Shown: positions 45,365 to 58,675, numbered from the stretch's first letter. The stretch: DNA of 64,000 nt from Ophiobolus disseminans (GCA_010093685.1 MU006230.1:914013-978012); one strand, 5' to 3'. Notes: generated by a model from the letters alone, not told the origin. A program made the numbers and translations.

Positions 45365-46766
45365 ATGCCATCCAGCCCTCTTCAACCCCTCCAAATATGT
45401 CTGTACACCTTCTCTCTCATCCTTGCGACCGCCGCCATCATCTGCCGCATCCTCTCCCGCCGCCAGATGCGCATTCCTCTGCAACTGAATGACTGGCTCA
45501 TGGTAGTTGCATACGTCAATGTGCTCGGCTTAGCGATTTCCGCCAACATAGGTATGTGTGACGATGCCGGATAGGATGGTACTGATTAGTGTCCATAGCT
45601 GTTGTACATGGAGAAATGGGGCGGCATCAATTTGAGCTATCGGAGACACGAGCCCGGGAGGTGTTTGGGCTGAATATGAAGGTGTGTGAGAGTTCTTGGT
45701 AGGACATGGCCATGTGTTAATGAGGATTAGATGACGATTGTAATTCCATTTCTACTTTCGGCATCGTCGTTTTTGGTCAAGATGTCGATCACACATTTTT
45801 GGTACGTCTATCTACTCTCTTTGGTCCAGCAGTTTACTAACCCTTGATCAGTAAGATATCTTAGCTTGGTTTACAATGAGTGCTAATCTTGCGGCCAGAC
45901 ATAACGCTCTTTCCGCACACGCTTCTCACCAAGATATGTAGAGTTCAACTCTTTCTCCTAACACTTTGCTGTCTTGGTGGCGGTCTGCCGTACTTTTTCA
46001 TGTGTCGGCCCTTAGCTTTCACATGGAACAAAACTCTTCACGGCTCATGTATCGATGTGCGCCCCTATTGGCTCGGCATGAGCATTGTGGCGCTCTTCTT
46101 CGACTTGACGTGCGTGGTTCTGCCTATCCCCGTGGTGTGGGGCTTGAAGTGCAGTGTTGGGAAGAAAGTACGACTGACGGCGTTGTTTGGACTGGGATCG
46201 TTGTATGTTCCTTCCCATCTAAACACGAAAATGTAGAGGTCGCGCTATGCTGACATGCCAAAAGTATCTGTATCATAACCCTCCTTCGCATCACAAAGGC
46301 CTACACGCTCGACTACACCGACCTCACGCACTCCGCCGCCACAGCCGTAATGTGCGCAGTCCCCGAACCCGTCCTATCGCTCGTTGCGGGCTGCATTCCC
46401 ATCACCGTGCCGTTGTTCCGACGACATAAGCGCAACTATCGCAACGCGCCGTCAAGTTACGAGTCTCGCATAGAGCTATCAATGAGGCGGAAACCTCCGA
46501 TGCGGTTGAGTGATGCGGGCAAGCAGAGGAGGTTGGACGACCATCTATATCCGATGGGAAGCATCCTCGATATTTCGTCAAGAGGAGGAAGTGCGGTGGC
46601 AAGTCCGATCAGCCCGTTGAGGGTTGAGAACTTCATGTCTGGGCTAGGTATGAGAGGTTCTGCTGACTGTCATGCTAAAGAGAGTGCGAACACTGGTGGT
46701 ATTACGGTGCTGACGGAAGTACATGTTGATTCTGAAAGGAGGCCTGAGTATAAGATGATTGTTTGA
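45365..46766 (+). CDS. Rhodopsin-family (PTH11-like) seven-span membrane protein, central exon uncertain
   Basis: Exons supported by phase: 45365-45551, 45599-45681, 45731-45801, 45899-46202 and 46265-46766. The first encodes the first span (QICLYTFSLILATAAIICRI) and DDWLMV-type motif NDWLMVVAYVNVLGL; the second GEMGRHQFELSETRAREVFG; the third VIPFLLSASSFLVKMSI; the fourth CRPLAFTWN, GSCIDV and DLTCVVLPIPVVWGL; the fifth SAATAVMCAVPEPVLSL and a cytosolic tail. Fungal proteins of this type are uncharacterised or PTH11-like receptors. Joining exon 3 to exon 4 needs two more bases modulo three; a 17-nt exon at 45852-45868 gives the phase but includes an in-frame TAG and a weak donor. The gene is therefore either mis-modelled there or broken. 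The missing FYLRIF-type motif of the family falls exactly in this gap. Confidence 0.6.
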
Positions 46767-49700
46767 GAGCTTGGATGATGAATGATACTAGAGTTTTAGA
46801 GCGTGATACCAAACGATCATTGAGATTCGGGAACGTGGTAGGGTTGATGGGAAGATTAGAGCCAGTCGCAAGAAAGCGACAAAAATACAAGAGTAGCATG
46901 TGGCATGCTTTTGAGTTTGGCAGCGTCTTACCATATCCCTGGGAGTAGGACTTACAAGCCACAGATTGAGTGCTACTAAGCACGGTCTGCCGAAATGGTA
47001 TACTGGGGGTAATCGCCGTACGTGTAATGAACGACTTGATCTCTCTACAAGCAGAAACTGATAGATACTCCGTCAATCAAACTATGCAAAAACTTCAAAA
47101 ACATACAACAGCGGGTATTCGCCAATGGTCACCCACTTAACTACTAATCCGCCGGTCGAAGGCTTGACGTGTGGAGAGCAAACGGGATCCAGTAAATTAC
47201 TTCGCCTATGGTCGTATGTGACAGATCTTGCTTTTGGTATACTTATCTAGATGGTCTGTGGTGGGGCCGGAACGCGACAAGGTGAGTAGGATTCAGCACG
47301 CAGCAAGCAACGTCCTTTTTGAAAGGGAGTCCGTAGTTGCGAGGGTGGAATGATGAGGTTCGAACGTCGTATGCGAACTGTAATAGATTGAGGTCTGACA
47401 TGGCGTGCATAGCGTGGACAAGGATAGTGGACAAAGATATTCGATGTGCGACACCAACTGAATCCTTCGGAGCCCGTCCCGCTGCATGGAATCCAAATGC
47501 CAGATTGTTGGGACACTATCGGACATTTACTACTCCATGAGGGGGTGCTTACATGAAAGGCAATGTGCTGTGTGACGATCCATTGATGTTGGTGAACGCT
47601 ACTTTTAGCTGCCGTCGTGGACTCCGCAACGCGAGCACAATTGTTGGGAAACAGAAATGAGCTATGTCGAATGGGTCTCCGGTGACAAAGGGTCGTCTCA
47701 ACGTATTAATTTAATCCGAGCCGAGTGGGTGCAATAAGAGCTTGCCAAAGATGCGAGGGAGCCCAACGACGGATGAAGTTCTTGTAGGGATATCCATGGT
47801 AAGTCCGGTCATGCGTGCGCTTTATAGTCCAGCAGTGGTCAATTATAGCGATGATGCACTAATCCTAGAGATCCACATGGATGCAGCAGGATCGGACTTC
47901 CCCAATCTATAACTGGAGAACGCGGGTAAGACGAACGAGCGTTCTGTCGCGAGGGTCGGGTCGCACATTGAGTAGCCTAACCAACTCACCGGGAAAATCG
48001 TTGCGAGTACCCTGCATATAAGCCTCGAGAGGCTCTCATGACGCTGTATAGAGGGAGTACAGCAAAGTCTAACCACATGAAAAGTCGAGTTTCAAGACAT
48101 TCTCCAGGAGCAGCTCAGTCTCCGAGATGCGTCCATGAGCTGAAGAGTTGACATGTCCTATGTGACTGCTATTCGTGTCTCCTGGTCATACATCTTTAAG
48201 TCGCGTCTGTTGTCTTACGTAGGTAGTCAATGTGAAGTCGCAGCCTTTGCACGCTCGAACGATACAACTCTACAAAGGTGCGCAGGTAGCGTGCCTGTGA
48301 GAGTGTAAGAGAATGCCAGCGAGGTGGATTTTGATGAAGTAAAGGTGCCCAAGCTTGTGATGGATATTGGACCAAATCATCAGCTGGTTTGAGGTCTATC
48401 GACAGGATCACGTGCAGCTCGCGAAACATGACAAGAGTGGTCTAGCCTCCACGTGAGAGACTATTTAAGCACTGGTCCATGCTGACGCGCTAACGACGGG
48501 TGTGGATATCGCATCAGCGCATCTTCAAAAGCTCAAGCTTTGGGTTGAGGGTCAGAGTCGCTAAAAATCGCCGGAACAGGTAATGGTCTCGCTGGTAGTC
48601 GCCGTTCACCCCAGCCGCATATTGTCCTGTGCTGACCCGCCTCTCGTGGAAGCCACAGCCTTTGACTTGTACCCCTGTCTTGATGCCTGAGGATAGATAG
48701 TTTGCCTTGTTTTCATGATAACATGCATTCAGCGGGTACTTTTGCCGATCTTTTCTCCGTGGAGAGTGGAAGTATCAACATGGTCTCTCAGTTCGTCGCT
48801 GCAATGGTGCCGAGCCTCAGCTGCCCCTCAGATTGCAATTTCGATCGAGAGTGGTTCTGAAATTGGGTAACTCCGGTGGATGAACTTCATCTGCGGTCGG
48901 AAGCTACCGATGGTCCGTAAGCTGCATTGCTTTCTGGTGCAGGTGCAGCCACATGGGAAAGTGCATCATCTCTCGGCTCCGAAACGTGGTAAGAACATGC
49001 GGCAAGCAGCGCCTGCATGCATGGTCTGGATTAACCGCTGCCTCTGGAGATTTTGTGTGATGATGTGATTCACTTCGCTGGACAGCAAAGGCCGAGAAAC
49101 CAATTCATGTTCAGGACTTGCGGGGTAGGTGAAAGATAGTTTTCAAGTGACCATTCCGAGAGCGCGGACCGAATGCGGCCGCGGTACGAAAAGTCCCATC
49201 GGTGACCCTTAACGGTGACTAGACGGACAGTAGTACGGATCGTGATGTACAATGACGGTCCAAAAGGAACTACAGTATGTGCATATGGGCTGTTCAGCAT
49301 CTAGTGTCAAGATTCTGACCCAGCGCCTAGGACATGGTGTCAGGCTTGCATCTAGTGCACTAGTGTTCATGGGTGAGGCTCCTGGACTTGCGAACTGCAG
49401 AGCCGCCAATAGTAGGACCTTGAGGACAATCGAGCTGTGTCTGTGATCAAAGGCGACGCTCAGTGGATGCGTGATTTGCTGCAGCTGATTGCTCTCCAAA
49501 AGGATCGGCTCGCAAGAATAGCAACATTGCTTTGTACCGCACAGTTGCCGACATGATGTCCGACAGGGCGGGTATCGTCTGCAGGTCCAGATGGAGTTGG
49601 ATCACTACTAACCAGCCGGCGGCGTACTGGGTATGGTTTAAGGTTGTCATATCATAGAGGTGGGCGCCCAGTTGCCGGGTCCACGCGATTCCTGGATGAA

Positions 49701-51511
49701 AATCATATCATACGCCCCCAAGCGGGTAGGGGTGCGGGACCGTACGGCTGGCAAAGGGTCGTCTGTCCCCTGTTCCTTTTCAGCTGGCCATGGGCCAGCC
49801 ACCAGCGCGAGGCATGTTTTGGGTTCACCTTGGAAGGGCGACATGTCAGTGAGGTGAAAGCACCCCTGAGAGACGAGTGAATCAGATGTGCGGGACGACA
49901 GGCGACGCTCCGGTAGGGTGGGTTGTATGCATGGGCCAGCGCAGTGCACGGGCGGCGCATGCGACGCCATAGGCCGATCTGCGCTAGGCGGCGCTAAGCC
50001 GTACTAGGAGAGGCTCTATGAGGAGCACAGAGCCAAGTATCAGACAGATGCAGCTCGGACTGTGGAGGAGCAGGCCATCGTGGCGACATGCCTGGAGTCG
50101 CTGGATGGCAGATGCGGCTTTGATTCAATGTATTGGCGGGGCAATGGCACGGAGACTCAGCTGCAGCGCCGCCCAGCGCGTGCATGGGCATGGCAGAGAG
50201 CAGCAGTGAATGTCTCTCGAGCGTAACGCGACAGCTGCCGGGGCCAGGTGCGCGATATCATATAGACGGCAGAATCAAAAGCCTGCGAGTTCCGAGTCCC
50301 ACGTTTCACCGGTAGCCACGATAGCGTGCAAGCCCGTCGCGAGCTGAGGCACGAGTAGCCACCTCCACGCGTGTGCCTGCTGACTCCCGCCGACAGACCA
50401 AAGCGTGCGGTCGCCGTGGTGGAGACGGGCCTCCGAATTCTTCACAGGACGAACCTCGGCGTGGGCAAGTGCGACCCGTTCGAGCCTGCCGAAGCCGGCA
50501 GCAGCGTCGAGTTAGTCTCTCCGCTGCACCCGTCGTCGCCCGTCACCCAACGCTCGCGACCACACGACTCCCTCCACTGTCACTCCTGATCTTGCGCTGC
50601 TATTCTGGGCAGATTGGCCTGATCTCACGCCCCCAGCCTATACCGGCGCGCCCCTCTCATTAGTCCGCCGCACGCCCAGAGATGCGTGATCCCTGGGTCG
50701 CTCACAGACCATAGCCGCCATATTTCATCACTGTTCCTGCGACCGGTGCTTTCCACAGTCCTAGCGCCAACCATCATATCCTGGTCAGTGGCACACACCC
50801 GATCGGGCCTCGCACTACCGCTGCCGAATCGAAACATGTTCCTCTGCCCTGCACCAATTCACCTCGACAGTCCGTGGCCGTCTCCACTGCTTTTGCACTT
50901 CCTACTTGCCCACGCTGCACTGAGCACATGTGTCTTGCTCTCCCAACATAGGTATAGTCCCATCCTAGTCTAGACCACCTCATACTCCCTCTGGCTTGCT
51001 CTGCGGGCGCCCATCATTTTACGTACAGCCTTCTCCGTCCTGTCTGCCAACGGACGGCTTGCCGCTTGCTCCCTTTTGGGGTCATCGGTGGCGTTTTGAC
51101 ACCTGGTGCGTGCTGCCCTCTCTTGTATAACTAACGCAGACGCCCATTCTCCACATGGTTCCCGAGGGCTTGAATGATTGACTCCCCTGTGCATCTTGCG
51201 CTTGTCCTACCATACTTTACAACGACTACCGTCGTGTTGAGCGACCCTCGCGATATCGACACGCAAGTTGCATCTCATACCAGCTGGACCTTTGTGGCCC
51301 CGCAGGACTCACCGACTGCGGATCGACATCTCTGAGGCCAATCACTCTTGGCTCCGCCGACCCGCACCCAAGCGGACCAACTTCATTCCGCCTGATACCA
51401 TCTTGCCTGGTTTCACGATCCAGTTCCTGTCCAGATCCGGAATTCAGCGCGTCTTCTCCGTCTCCTCATCTCGTTCATACTGGACGCAGAAACACTCTAC
51501 GCTCTTGAAGC
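46767..51511. other. Long gene-free region upstream of the Zn2Cys6 regulator
   Basis: 4.7 kb with only short overlapping frames on both strands and no domain, signal peptide or splice-consistent chain of exons. The right-hand 1 kb is GC- and pyrimidine-rich and probably carries a long 5' UTR of the transcription factor, perhaps with introns. The left part may contain noncoding transcripts that cannot be recognised by eye. No tRNA, repeat family or transposon end was recognised. Confidence 0.5.
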
Positions 51512-54500
51512 ATGGCGAATACTCAGATCGAATCGCCTGCAGGCGGTGCTGGCGACGTGTCCCCTCCTGGTAACGGTGCGGGAACATCAACAAACAAGAT
51601 GAGAAAACGAACCAAGACCGGCTGTCTCACCTGTCGAAAACGCCGAATCAAATGCGGCGAGGAGCGACCGACTTGCGGCAACTGCATCAAGTCGAAGCGC
51701 CAGTGCGAAGGCTACAACCAGCGGGTGATATTCAAGACCCCCATCGAGAATTGGCCCAACCATCCAGGTCATGTCAGTACAATACAGTATCACACCTCAA
51801 TGCTGCCTGGCAGTCGTAACCCACCATATCGGCCACCACACCCCGCGACCCAAGCCCAGGAGATATCTCTCACATCCATTCAGCCCAGGCCACTAAGCAA
51901 TTACGACTTCGGTAGCGCTGATCCGACTTCCAGTGCCGGCCATCCAGTTCCTCAACACATTGTCGTCGGAGGACCTCACAGTTACAGTCAAGAGTCAAGC
52001 TATCAGCAGCCTCTCCCTTCGCCTCATCATCGACAACCACTTGTTTCGCCCCACCATCACGCTCACGTGGCAACTTCTACTTCATACTTTCCTCAACCCT
52101 CGCCAGTACATACTAGCCCACCAGCGCAGTATAGCCACGACCCAAACATGAATTTCCAGGCCTCTCCGCCTTATGCTCAAGGCCAGGCTTCCTATCATCA
52201 GGCGCCCGTCTCCTACGAGAGCAGCCATGAAGCTCGACCCACCGTTTCTCAGGCCATGCCGCAACATTCGCTCTATCAGCACCAGTCCAGCAATCAATCC
52301 GAGGACCAGGCTTCCTACAATTCGCACTCCAGTGTATCGCCACGCAGTGATCACTACACACCATTTGCAGAAGCACAGCCTATGGCACATCAATATGCCA
52401 GCCATCCACAAGCTAGTCTGCAACACATCCAAGTTAGCTCGGCAGGGATGAGCCAGGCCGGAACTTACAGCTATCCAGCAGCTATTTCTCATGCTGACTT
52501 TAGTCATTCTAACTATTCTTCTGTTCAGATACCCAATCATGATTTGAAGCCGGATGTAAAGTATATGCCACAGCAACAGTCCGTTCTCGGTATGTCTCGT
52601 GTCTAGTTACATACCTCATACACCCCAATGACTATTATTATCTTTCTCTGAGTCTAATCATACAACGTCATCTTATCGTCAACACCGTGCATGTCCTTTG
52701 TCACTGAAAATACCCCCCTCAACGCCCGTCGATTACATCTGCTTTGCTTACTCTCGAGCTAGCTACCAAAGATCCTTATGATGTGAAATGTGCACGTAGC
52801 TGACGATCTTCACTTCTCTAGAGCAACCCGTGGCTGTGTCCCAAGCACAACAAACTGAACCTCTGCTTTTGCTGAGTGGTTTCGGCGGTGACGACTATGC
52901 CAGCCCGACCCAGGCTCTTGACGAGGCCGCGGTCGAGAACGAGGACGACGACTACTGGGACGTTCACTCAGACGAAGAAATGGTAGACGTGGAGGACGGG
53001 AATGACGACAACACAATGCTCACAAGCAAGGAGTTTAACATCATCCGCCGCATACACTTGGAGAACTCAAACGAGCTTGGGATCCGGCGCTACGATGCCT
53101 TCATATACGATGGTCTTTTGACGCAGTACAAACCGGAATATGCTGCGAGCCCTTTGCGAAATCTCAAGACTGCCCGCGTCTTTGCGCATTATATTCATGT
53201 CGTAAGTTGCACACCTTTTTTCACTTTCTAGTACAAGTTTTCAGTGGTGCAAGGCCATTCGGAAGGGCGGTTGAGTAGACATATCATGCACACAGTAGCT
53301 CGCGCTGACATACATCTAGACAGCACCAACCCTGTCCATATACGAGCGAAACCCCAGAAACTCCACTTTGATTTTTGAAGGCCCGACACCTGCCGTCCAA
53401 CAAGGTCTATGGACATACGTCCTCCCTCTGAAAGCTCTTAGTAATCAAGGGCTCCTACATGCAATGTTAGCACTCTCTAGCTTGCAGATTGCGAGGCTGC
53501 AAGGAGCATCGATCACTCCGTCGTACAAACATTATGCCTACTCGCTAAAGCGGCTCGGCCGAAACCTTGGAGACCCTAAGAAGCGGCTATCGATATCTAC
53601 ACTAGCAAACTCGATGCTCCTGGCGTACTACGAAGTCTGGACAGCTGAACATGTCAAATGGTCTACTCATCTGGTTGGAGCAGCACAACTACTTACTGAG
53701 CTCGACTTTCGCTCACTGACACGAGAGGCGCGACGTCTGAAGGCGGCGCAGACTGCACAAGAGAGACAATTCCCCTATCAGAATCCTGAAATGCTTATCG
53801 ACCAAACATACTTCAACCAGAGGCTGAAAGAAAGTGCAATGATGCCAGACGAAAGTCTGGTAAGTACCATTGTAGGTAGGCAAGTTATCTACGATGAGTT
53901 TGGTATGATCTTAGAGGACAATGGTGCCAGACACGAAAAGAAGACTAGGCTACTCGAAAAGCTGGACTTGCAAGGCTTCGAGACCCTCCAGGATCTCTAC
54001 TGGTGGTATGCTCGACATGACGCTTATCAGAGTGTTATTAGTGGCAACCCTCTTATGTGAGCCGACCCTGCGTAGTGTCAAGTTTCTCACTAACATGTTA
54101 CAGCTTACCGTACAGAAAATGGTCGGACTGTCCACCACGAGCTCCCCTCGGACGCGCAGATGCCCTGTATGGGTCACACGACCATGCCATACTCCTCCTT
54201 GGCCGTATAACAGACTTTACCGTTCGCGATCGAGCCCGTAAACTTAAACAAGTTGAGGCTGACGGAGGCTGGAGACCACGGCCGGGTATGCCAGGTTTTG
54301 GCAGTATGGGTCCACCACCAGGTGCAAGCGCAGGCCCAGGTAGTCAACCACCTACGCCTACAACACCAATGGGACCCCCATTTCATATGCAAGGCCCACC
54401 GCCTGGTTGGACAAGCCCGCCTCCTGCAGGATGGAGAGGCCCACCACCTCCAGGTTATGGTCCTCCTCAAGCACAACCGCCTATGTCAGTGGAAGGCAAC

Positions 54501-55532
54501 AGACGAGAGCAAGAAGCACCACGTGGTACACCACCTTCTGCAATGCCAGAATTTTTTGGAATGGCCCCATCAGGCCCACCTGCACCTCTACCTACCAGCT
54601 ATGAGAATCCAAATTATGAGCGCTCCCCACCCACACCTAACGCGCCGCATCCCAAGTACAACGATCTGCCGACCGCCTACGAAGCCGCAATCTCAGAATG
54701 GGACAATATGAATGCCGCACACGCGACCGTTGCCCAGATACTTACCAATGCTGAGGCCTTCGCACCACTACCACCTGATCTTTGCCCTCCTGTCCCAGGC
54801 AGCAATGGCAACATGACACCATTTGGTCCCGCCCTCGTACATAGAAGCTACGATATTAGCATCATCTGGACACTGGTACATCTCGCAAAGATCATACTCC
54901 TCCGCTCGCACCCCGCTATGCCACCAGCAGCACAAATGGCCGCAGGCGTATGTGCACAAGCAACGCAGCCGTATGCCATGCTCATCGGACGCATCACAGC
55001 TGGAATGCAGATCCCCATGGGCGAAGATTTATCGCCCTCACTTGGGCCTATACTAACTGAATCAACACTGTCACTCTTCTTCGCAGGCGTTCAGTTCCAA
55101 AGTCCTGCTCAACGTGAGTGGCTCATAACACGCCTCCTCGACGTTGACCGTCGCACGGGCTGGGCATCCGCGGGGATCATTGCACGCGGATGCGAAACGT
55201 CATGGGAAAAAGCAGCGGCCATGGGTCGCGGACCACCTTATGAACGTCGCACCAGGAGGATTGGTGAGGAAGGGCCGCTGGTGCTGGATCCTATGAATCC
55301 GCAGGGATCGAGCAATTGGCGGGAGAGGGACGGTGATGCTTTTGGCAAGGGGGCGGCAAGAGGATCGGGTCAAGAGCGGCCGAGCGATATTAGAGGGCCG
55401 AGGAGGTACGACGAAAGAGCGAGGAATGAGGAGAGGGGGTTTATCGTTAAGAGTCGGATCACGCCCTGGGCGATGAACTTGCTGGGTACGGAGGAGGATT
55501 TGAGGGTTGGGATGGAGAGGGTGGGATTGTGA
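51512..55532 (+). CDS. Large Zn2Cys6 transcription factor
   Basis: Exons 51512-52589, 52822-53201, 53320-54056 and 54104-55532; product 1207 residues. The N-terminal zinc cluster is CLTCRKRRIKCGEERPTCGN followed by CIKSKRQC, the six-cysteine binuclear pattern, with a basic KMRKRTKT ahead of it. Next comes a long Gln/Ser/His/Tyr/Pro-rich segment (about 100-360), then an acidic patch (AVENEDDDYWDVHSDEEMVD). The Fungal_trans_2-type helical regulatory region begins near 410 (FNIIRRIHLENSNELGIRRY) and includes LHAMLALSSLQIARLQ and NSMLLAYYEVWTAEHVKW. It is interrupted by a Gly/Pro/Met-rich insert at about 770-860 (GPPPGWTSPPPAGWRGPPPP) before the last helices (WTLVHLAKIILLRSHPAMPP). Intron 1 is unusually long (232 nt); all junctions preserve frame. 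Targets unknown. A long promoter upstream suggests complex control. Confidence 0.9.
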
Positions 55533-56444
55533 ACCACTGGGGGAGAAGGTATAAAGCGTGCGAAAGGAACGAAGGGACACTTTACAGACAAACACCCGGA
55601 TGCCAGATATTGAACAAAATACCACTCGGAACCCAACATCACATTGCTACGACGCCGGACGAACTCTAAACAGGCAATGGCCGCGCCATACGTCTTCTGC
55701 CACGAAATTGGTCCTCGGACTGCACCATACTCAAGTGATCGCCTATCTACTACCGCCTCCTTGGACCACCACACCACCCATCACAACAAGCACATCTGCA
55801 AAAGCCATTCGTTACAATCCCATCATTCATCGAGCTCCCGCGCTCTCTTTTCCACATCCCCTCGCGCACAACACATACACACAAGCACGGCCTCGGCCCA
55901 AACCACAAAACGTCGAATGAAGTACTGGGCGGAATGTCTGAGGGCTTTCATCTTACAAATACCAAGAAACATGACGATCGATTGCACTGCGTACTGGATA
56001 TTGTTATACCCTCCATCAAAAGCATACCTAGAAAATAGAACGGGGTGAGCGTGGGCGGAGGTTTGAGTTCGCTAGTCAGTCAGCTAGATAGATGTGATGA
56101 GTTATGAATGACATGAATTGTTTCGTACGGAATGAGGGACGTGTTGTGTGCAGATTGATGACTGTGCATGTAGCCAACGCAACGGGCATCATCAGCGCAA
56201 AACACACCCAAGACATGATACCACGAAAAGCCAAGGCGGTAATTTCTCCAAGTGGTATTCTACATATGTTACTATACTCGCTGACAGGTGCAATTATCTT
56301 TCCGTCCGCTCGCTTGCTATGTCGATCATAAACGCCTGTCCAAATATCTCGATCCAAATATGCCAAAACGCCAATAACACCGCCCTCGTTCTATCCTCGT
56401 CAGGTGTGCCGTATCAACAACTCTTTCCCGGTGTCACGCTTCGT
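55533..56444. other. Convergent 3' region between regulator and ROT1
   Basis: 912 bp between stop codons on opposite strands. Open frames at 55558-55920 and 56148-56633 have no domain. Nothing else recognised. Confidence 0.45.
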
Positions 56445-57342
56445 CTAGAAGAACCAGTACATGACGCCGCCACCCGCTGTCATGAGTACGCCGAACCACC
56501 ACCACTGATCTGCGCGCACCGTGCCGTCTGTGCGCTTGAAGAGTACGTCCTGGACCGATGGCATCTCGCCACGCTTGGCCTTGGCGGGCTTTGCGGTGGC
56601 CGTGACGATGGGGTTGAGTGTGGTGGTGGGTAGCATATCTGGGGGTGTCTTGACAAGGTACAGGGGCATGAGGGGCGCGCCGTCGGCTTTGTAGAGGTCA
56701 AGACGCTTGACTGTCACGCGGTAGGCGTCGAGTTGGACTTGGTATTGCTGGGAGAGAGTCAGCATGAGGTTGGAGGAGTGAAGGACGGGAGAGGCGTACC
56801 TTGAACTTCTCGGTCGCATTGTAGCGCGTGTAAATGGCGTTCTTGTATGAGCAAGGGTCCGAGTATAGTTGTCTGCCGTCGACTTTGATGGGCTTGAGGT
56901 GCAGGGTGCCGTCTGCGTGTTTCTCGTAGCTGCCGTGTTGCCATTGGATTATGCCTTTAGGGCATTTGGGTGATTGTGCTGTGGGGTGTTAGCAGCCACT
57001 TCTCATCTCAACACGTGAGCAGGTCTCGTGTGCTAGAACGTACGGTTGGCAATAGCGCGGTAGTATGCAGATTCGTAGTGGCCATCCTCGGTGAAGGAGT
57101 AGGAGATGCCGGTATGTTTGGGCTCAGTGAATTTCTCGTTGGCTGGGTCATAGAAGCCCTGTTGAATCGGATTAGCCACCATCTTCCTCTGACAGGGTAT
57201 TGAGCTGACGTACAGCGCCGGTCAGTACCGACTGCGACTTGCTGCTCCACATGCCAACCAGATCTGGAGCGGGTATGGCCTGTGCCTGCACTTGAAGCAA
57301 TGCGACTCCTGAGAGCAGCACCGCTGCTATCCTCGACACCAT
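56445..57342 (-). CDS. ROT1: ER protein-folding factor Rot1
   Basis: Exons 57214-57342, 57044-57158, 56800-56978 and 56445-56747 on the minus strand; product 241 residues (yeast 256). Rot1 is an essential ER membrane chaperone-like protein needed for cell-wall beta-1,6-glucan synthesis and folding of glycoproteins. A signal peptide is at 1-23 (MVSRIAAVLLSGVALLQVQA). Family motifs: DLVGMWSSKSQSVLTG, GFYDPANEKFTEPKHTGISY, SFTEDGHYESAYYRA, CPKGIIQWQHGSYE, LYSDPCSYKNAIYTRYNATE and QVQLDAYRVTVKRLDLYKAD. A C-terminal membrane segment (WWWFGVLMTAGGGVMYWFF) ends the protein. Introns are 52-65 nt with GTACGT/GTACGC donors. Divergent to the cyclo-ligase gene. Confidence 0.95.
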
Positions 57343-57749
57343 TGTGATATGAAAGGCGCGATTGAGCGAGTGTAATCGGTCGGTGTTGCGAGGGCGAGAG
57401 AGGGCGGCGGAGGGGTGGGTGGCAGCGGTGGTGATGCGGTGGTGGTGAAGTGTGAAGAGTGTTGGCGTCGCGAAGTTGGAAGTTGCCGCCTCCTGCTTGG
57501 CTCAGGTGGAATGCGCCGTTGGGAGACAAGGATGTCAGATCTAAGCGGTTGCGTGCAGATCTGCGCCCACACCATCGCCCGCGCTTGCACTCGCCTCTTT
57601 TCGCTGCTTTAGATATTCCTATCCAGGCTTACCGATATATCAAGTAACCAGTTTCTGCTGGGGTATAAAGTAGTGCTTTTTTTTCTGCAGCCGGCATAGG
57701 ATTCAGGTCCTATCTCACTCGAGGCATTCGGTCCTATTTTTGGAACATC
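57343..57749. promoter_or_regulatory. Divergent promoter region ROT1/cyclo-ligase
   Basis: 407 bp between divergent starts. It contains a GGCGG/GGTGG purine-rich stretch at 57400-57445. No defined site recognised. Confidence 0.45.
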
Positions 57750-58537
57750 ATGGCAGCGTCACTTGCGGCCGTCAAGAAGGAAGTGAGGAAGAAAATTAGG
57801 GACATCCTGAAAGAGCTACCAGAGGCTGCCGCTGCATCTCAAAGTATGCATTGACAGCTATGAGTGGGGTATTGGGGCTGACATTTGAAAGCATCTAATG
57901 CAACCAAGACCCTACTAGCAATGCCTGAATACAAGGCCGCAAGAAGGATAAGTGTCTATCTATCCATGCCTGGAGGCGAGATCTCCACAAGCAGCATTGT
58001 CTGCGATGCACTTGATCAGGGCAAGAAAGTTTTCATCCCTTACACCTACAACTTGCGCGAGCCCGAGGAAGGCCAGCCCAAGTCTATCATGGACATGGTG
58101 GAGCTGCAGTCAATGAACGATTTCGACACGTTGAAGCCGGACAAATGGGGCATCCCAACGCCCGGTAAAGACTCCATTTCATCACGTGCGAACTGCTTTG
58201 GCGGCACTGGCATCACGAATGGCGACATCTCCAACATCTCAGAAGGCCTGGACTTGATAGTCATGCCAGGCATGGCATTCGACTCAAGCTTTGGTCGCCT
58301 CGGACACGGCAAGGGCTTCTACGACTATTTTCTGACCCGGTGTCACAACGTATCGCACATGCCTTTTCGCGGTAAGAACTACTGATATTGCTTTTGTGGA
58401 GGGCTAACTGACCACATCAAGTTGGTCTATCGTTGACCGAGCAGTTCCTTCCACCAAATGAGTCGGTCCCGATGGACTCTTCCGACTATCGCCTTGACGC
58501 CTTGATTACTGGTGACGGCGCGCTTCATCGCGCATGA
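57750..58537 (+). CDS. FAU1: 5-formyltetrahydrofolate cyclo-ligase
   Basis: Exons 57750-57843, 57892-58371 and 58422-58537; product 229 residues (yeast Fau1 211). It converts 5-formyl-THF to 5,10-methenyl-THF with ATP, recycling a folate storage form. The N terminus carries KKEVRKKIRDILKEL and, after the first intron, ARRISVYLSMPGGEISTSSI. The catalytic glycine-rich loop is FGRLGHGKGFYDYFL (about 183-197), preceded by LDLIVMPGMAFDSSF. The final exon encodes VGLSLTEQFLP and DALIT. Introns: donors GTATGC and GTAAGA, both preserving frame. Convergent with SmE. Confidence 0.94.
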
Positions 58538-58675
58538 GGTAGGAATGTTTTGTGTCTCAAGTGCGAGCCAGCGTCGAGGTAGCCAAACATATAGTATCCC
58601 AACCTAGATGGACCCTGTGCATCTTCCGTGGGTATCGCATGTGCTCTTCGATAGGCTTCTTGCCTTCCTCGTTGT

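Noticed and set aside
55558..55920. 120-codon plus-strand ORF after the regulator
   Set aside because: Low-complexity His/Pro/Thr-rich sequence in a 3' flank, no domain.
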